A stretch of 45,348 nucleotides of DNA. It comes from Elusimicrobiota bacterium. GTDB taxonomy: Bacteria; Elusimicrobiota; Elusimicrobia; Elusimicrobiales; UBA9959. Position numbers and translations under genes: made by a program. A model generated the notes under the pieces. The model did no database searches. It was given only the letters and a program-made list of their open reading frames with translations, and was not told the origin of the DNA. The stretch's first letter is position 1. Each line of letters begins with the position of its first letter. Where the stretch lies: assembly GCA_016209085.1 (NCBI GenBank), contig JACQWV010000006.1:1-45348 (forward strand), read 5' to 3'. Shown one piece after another: positions 42,010-45,348 of the stretch.

Positions 42010-44573
42010 CTTTTCATCTCCAATCCGTAAAAATTATCATAAGTAAACTTTACGTTAGCTGTTTCAGCTATCCAATTATTCCCCTCACCTTGTCGCATTT
42101 CCAGATACCTATAGCCGGATTCATCATAGTCTGGGAAATTCCCAATCCAGCTATGGGGAACAGGGACACTATTAAGATTCATTAGTTCATCCCGCCCGAC
42201 ATCATCAGCGCTTGGCAACGCTGTCCTATCAAGAAAATACCGCTTGCCGTTAATCCGCAGGACAGGCAGCAAATTCAGACTCATTTCTCCATCACGAGTA
42301 AGCACCGCCGCCCTGCTGTCTGTATCAGCAAACGGCACTGCACCGCCCTTCATAAGTTGTATAGCACAAAGTCTTGTTCCCTCTTGCTCATTTTGAAATT
42401 TTCCATGTTGAGTGGAAATGTCTTCTGGCTCATTATCCCATTTTTCCTCATTATAAACCTTTTCCAGAAGAAGACGATATGCCTGAGGAAAAACGAGGCT
42501 GGCAGAACTTTTAAGAATTTCTTGAGTGCGCCACAAAGTCCGGATGTCCCCGTAGACATATTTATGCAAGCCATATTCATGAACTGCAGGAGCAAGAACA
42601 ATACATGATGATTTTTCCAAATTCTTTGGACGAGTATTGGTAAGGCGGTGCAATCTGCCAAGGCGCTGAAAGAGCAGATCAATTGGGCATATCTGCGTAA
42701 TCATCCGGTCAAAGTCCAAATTCAGACTTTGCTCTATCACTTGTGTAGCGACAAGAATCCGCTTGGAAGCCCTTAGCGGGCACTCACCGTAATAGCTAAT
42801 GATTTTTCTTTCCAGGACATCCCGTTCCACAAAGCGGTATCTGGAATGGAAAAGGTCTATCCCAATATTATCAGTTCCGGGCAGCCCGCGCAATGTTCTG
42901 GCTATTTTTTGTGCGTCGGCTACCAGATTACAGACTATTGCTATTAGCCCGCCATTACGCGCATCCTCCACAGCTTCAGATAAAATTTCTTTTGACGGGA
43001 GCAGGTCGTTAGTTTCAGACAATCTAATTTCAACTTCTTTTGGGGGCGGCGGCGTAACACTGGACAAATAAATTCCGCCGGCAGATGTGCAATTTGATAT
43101 TAGCGGATACGGCGCATTATCCAATTCCTTTTTCCGCGACTTATTCCAAATATCAAGAATCTGTTCACGCCTTTGGGACTGAAGTGTCGCAGACAAAAGA
43201 ATTATACTCCCTCCGACTTTAGATTGTCGCTTGATCACTTCGTCAAGGAGACCATTCATATAACTGTCATACGCATGAATTTCATCAACAATCACTACAC
43301 TTTTCTGAATACCAAAGCCACGCACAAAATTATGCCGTATTGGAAGAACAGAAAGTAATACCTGGTCTATTGTGCAAATGCCAATTTGCCCCAGAAAAAC
43401 ACGCTTCCTGCTTGTAGCAAGCCATTTCGCACACTGAACCGAGGCATCTTCTCCGGTTTGCGTTACAGTGGCAGATATTTTCTGTAAATTTCTAAACCGG
43501 TGATTATACCTGGCTTTTCCATGAGCGAGAACCGCATTCGCGCCACTCGGGAACAGTTTTCCCGCGACCTTTTCCACTCTCTCCAGCATAGCATTGGAAG
43601 TTGCTTGAGTCGGCAACGCAAAAATAATACTATCGCCAAATCCGTTTGAAAGCAAGCAGGATGCATAAGCCAATGCGGCCTCTGTTTTGCCGGAACCGGT
43701 CGGTGCTTCAATTAATGTCAAGCCATGTTGGCAGGGCAGTTTCTCAATTAGTTTTTGTATTTCATAAGGAATCTTACCAGGGAATAAATATTCCATGCCA
43801 TGTTTTGGAGAAGGTTCTTGAAAAACACCACTATCCGCAATCGCGTCATTAGCAAACTGCAATCTGGAATTAAAATATTTTTCCGGTTTAATAATTTCGG
43901 TTACGTACGGGAAGTAGTCAGCATTTGATCCCAGCCAGTCGCAAATACTGCAAAATCCCGCCAGTATAGAAGGACATGATGGAAAAGCATTGATATCTAC
44001 TCGCTTTAAAAACATTTTTTTGAGTTTAGAAACCCACTCAATGCGGGACGTTGAATCAAATGCTATAGCGGGATTGCCAGGGTGTAGAGCGGGAAGAGTT
44101 GAATCACGGGGTAAAATGCCATGGTGTCCGGCAACTGTCTGCATCCATTCCGCCGGTGACGGCACATAATCCACATTCCCAAATCCATACTTCTCTTGCT
44201 CTTTTATGAACCAAGCCCAGCCAGCTAAACCATGGGTATCTCGGTCCCAGTCCTGCCCCTCGTCAGCATCATTATCTATGGGGTATAATCTTTGAGCGAG
44301 AGCGGGTAATTTCAACTGAAAACGAGCATCAAATTTACCCAAATCATGAAGGGCGGAAAAGAACAGCATCAGAGATTTTGCTGTCTCTTCATCTGTTTTA
44401 AGTTCAGCACAGAAAACTCTACGTAAAGGCGCGTCTTTTTCCCACCAAGTTTTTGCCACCGCCGCGACATCAAGGCAGTGATAGGCAAGCAAATGATAAT
44501 TTCCCTGAGGATCGGCGCGATCGGCTTTGCCCCAGTACTTGTAATATGCCGGTGTTTCTTTTTTTGAAGCCAT
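42006..44573 (-). CDS. cas3: CRISPR-associated helicase-nuclease Cas3, type I-E
   Basis: 855 residues. The N-terminal HD nuclease domain (about 15-250) has the motif FFSALHDLGKFDARFQ. The DExD/H helicase domain has Walker A LIEAPTGSGKTEAALAYAS (near 288), Walker B VVIVDEIHAYDSYM, motif III LLSATLQSQ, then ATQVIEQSLNLDFD and QRLGRLHRLT. A C-terminal Cas3 domain follows. Both activities look intact. It unwinds and degrades DNA flagged by Cascade. It is the first gene of the operon; a degraded small gene and about 290 bp of non-coding DNA lie upstream. Confidence 0.96.
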   Translation of the reverse strand: MASKKETPAYYKYWGKADRADPQGNYHLLAYHCLDVAAVAKTWWEKDAPLRRVFCAELKTDEETAKSLMLFFSALHDLGKFDARFQLKLPALAQRLYPIDNDADEGQDWDRDTHGLAGWAWFIKEQEKYGFGNVDYVPSPAEWMQTVAGHHGILPRDSTLPALHPGNPAIAFDSTSRIEWVSKLKKMFLKRVDINAFPSCPSILAGFCSICDWLGSNADYFPYVTEIIKPEKYFNSRLQFANDAIADSGVFQEPSPKHGMEYLFPGKIPYEIQKLIEKLPCQHGLTLIEAPTGSGKTEAALAYASCLLSNGFGDSIIFALPTQATSNAMLERVEKVAGKLFPSGANAVLAHGKARYNHRFRNLQKISATVTQTGEDASVQCAKWLATSRKRVFLGQIGICTIDQVLLSVLPIRHNFVRGFGIQKSVVIVDEIHAYDSYMNGLLDEVIKRQSKVGGSIILLSATLQSQRREQILDIWNKSRKKELDNAPYPLISNCTSAGGIYLSSVTPPPPKEVEIRLSETNDLLPSKEILSEAVEDARNGGLIAIVCNLVADAQKIARTLRGLPGTDNIGIDLFHSRYRFVERDVLERKIISYYGECPLRASKRILVATQVIEQSLNLDFDRMITQICPIDLLFQRLGRLHRLTNTRPKNLEKSSCIVLAPAVHEYGLHKYVYGDIRTLWRTQEILKSSASLVFPQAYRLLLEKVYNEEKWDNEPEDISTQHGKFQNEQEGTRLCAIQLMKGGAVPFADTDSRAAVLTRDGEMSLNLLPVLRINGKRYFLDRTALPSADDVGRDELMNLNSVPVPHSWIGNFPDYDESGYRYLEMRQGEGNNWIAETANVKFTYDNFYGLEMKR

Positions 44574-44593
44574 TTTAAGTCTATTTCACCCGC

Positions 44594-44888
44594 CTATTGA
44601 ATTAATATCACTGTAACAATCCCACCACTTCCTGGACAACGGCTTTTGCCGTGCTTATTTGGCTCCGGGAAACGCAAGCCGACATCCACGCCCTCCGCGC
44701 CTTTGCGGCAGACAATCAACCGACCGTCCATTAGAACATCCTCCTGCAAGCCCCAGGGACATTCCAGCAACTCGCGGTCATTAATAAACAACCCCCTGCT
44801 CTTTGGCAAGTTTCTGCATTCCCCCTGCGCGTTTTGCAAGTTTACTGATTGCCTTTACAAGAGGCTTATAATTTGTGATTTTCGCCAT
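44594..44888 (-). pseudogene. Degraded small zinc-ribbon gene upstream of cas3
   Basis: From ATG 44888 the frame reads MAKITNYKPLVKAISKLAKR and stops at 44781 after 35 codons. A shifted frame continues with LFINDRELLECPWGLQEDVL, GLRFPEPNKHGKSRCPGSGG and ends at 44594. In the intact small family I remember (from memory only) the pattern is ECPxCGL...DTGLRF...CPxCG; here one Cys has gone at CPWGL and CPGSG has Ser for Cys. Frameshift plus lost ligands suggest a pseudogene. It might be part of the same transcript as cas3. Confidence 0.45.
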
Positions 44889-45176
44889 AATTTTATTCTA
44901 GAACAATAATACACCCGTGAAATTTATACAAATATCCTACTATACTACCACGCAGCATACTATCGCGTTTATTTTGGCTTAAAATTATTTTTTTCCGGTT
45001 GTGCGCGTAGTATTTTATTTTTGTCATTTATTTTCACATAAACATTGTATTGTATAAATGGGCAAAGTGAGCTTTGCCTTTTTGGGCAGAGTAAACTCTG
45101 CCACTACAATCCGCTTATACTGGATTCCCGCCGACAACCTGCGGGAATGGCACACTGCTGGATATGTTATACCTCT
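44889..45176. promoter_or_regulatory. Non-coding region upstream of the cas operon
   Basis: 288 bp without a gene. 44930-45020 holds several copies of the motif TAGTAT or its complement (ctactatactac, catactatcgcg, gcgcgtagtat), including an imperfect inverted repeat ATACTAtCGCG/CGCGtagtat, a possible operator for the cas operon. 45059-45109 is a two-hairpin repeat (GGCAAAG/CTTTGCC and GGCAGAG/CTCTGCC). No firm -35/-10 pair was assigned. Confidence 0.4.
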
Positions 45177-45348
45177 TTAACGCGTTGCGCTCAAATATTT
45201 TGCCAGCTTTTCTTTTGCGGTGAAGCCGATGCGTTTTTGGGGCTTCACTGGCGGAGCCATAATCTCCCTGATTGCGTCAAAAACTATTTTGAACTGCCTG
45301 TCGTATTTCTTTTCCAGCGCTTCAAGCCGGGCCGCCAAATCTTTATGC
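45177..45348 (-). CDS. ORF6N/KilA-like phage-type protein, C-terminus (cut by window edge)
   Basis: The last 56 codons are visible. They begin HKDLAARLEALEKKYDRQFK and continue IVFDAIREIMAPP, then a basic end IGFTAKEKLAKYLSATR. This is the typical C-terminal coiled coil of bacterial ORF6N-domain (phage antirepressor-like) proteins. The DNA-binding N-terminal domain lies outside the window. It is transcribed toward the cas operon, 288 bp from the zinc-ribbon remnant. A second phage-antirepressor type gene, the Bro-N gene, lies inside the operon. Confidence 0.7.
   Translation of the reverse strand, partial: HKDLAARLEALEKKYDRQFKIVFDAIREIMAPPVKPQKRIGFTAKEKLAKYLSATR

Overview
This window reads as chromosome of an uncultured diderm bacterium. 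Many secreted proteins carry Sec signal peptides, there is a PorV/PorQ-type outer-membrane protein, and isoprenoids come from the DXS pathway. The mix of AmmeMemoRadiSam genes, C11 peptidase, PorV and type I pullulanase is common in poorly characterised candidate phyla (Elusimicrobiota/Omnitrophota-like). No rRNA or other decisive marker is present, so the placement is inference only.

Layout. 1-2.2 kb: a secreted toxin-like protein, a DUF6714 gene (possible immunity protein) and the start of an M14 carboxypeptidase, all on the minus strand. 2.3-6.7 kb: a frameshifted TauE/SafE-like gene, a small zinc ribbon, a membrane polyferredoxin and, divergently, a membrane spermidine-synthase-like protein. 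6.6-11 kb: a ChaN-like haem-binding protein whose 3' end is made of a mobile element, then an AmmeMemoRadiSam pair (MEMO-AMMECR1 fusion and radical SAM enzyme). 11-16 kb: LOG-family protein, dxs, polyprenyl synthase, PorV-like protein. 16.2-24.8 kb: an accessory region with a secreted clostripain-like peptidase, a secreted helical protein with an exchangeable C-terminal tip, two orphan tips, four CPBP membrane proteins and a second DUF6714 gene; a LUD protein and a K+ channel sit inside it. 24.9-33.4 kb: pullulanase, DUF4015 glycosidase, phosphopentomutase-like enzyme and a giant M1/M28/PDZ peptidase with an in-frame mobile element. 33.7-35.0 kb: an AAA/DUF4143 ATPase. 35.2-44.9 kb: a complete type I-E CRISPR-Cas locus (4 spacers) with an extra Bro-N gene between cas6e and cas1. 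The right edge carries the C-terminus of an ORF6N-type protein.

The most interesting part is 16.2-24.8 kb. A secreted coiled-coil protein (23846-24811) ends in a variable tip and is followed by a CPBP protein, a family that includes bacteriocin self-immunity proteins. Next comes a perfect 131-bp copy of the last part of the constant region, fused in frame to a different tip, followed by two more CPBP genes. This is the layout of an effector with an orphan tip-plus-immunity cassette, in which recombination between the 131-bp repeats would swap the tip. A third tip with the same C-terminal pattern (Tyr-Asp/Glu-Val near the end) lies behind the clostripain gene, where a 77-bp copy of the clostripain 3' end brackets tip, CPBP and DUF6714 genes. 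I know of no description of this arrangement; its function is inferred.

The window is also rich in small palindromic elements, several of which have entered coding frames without breaking them.
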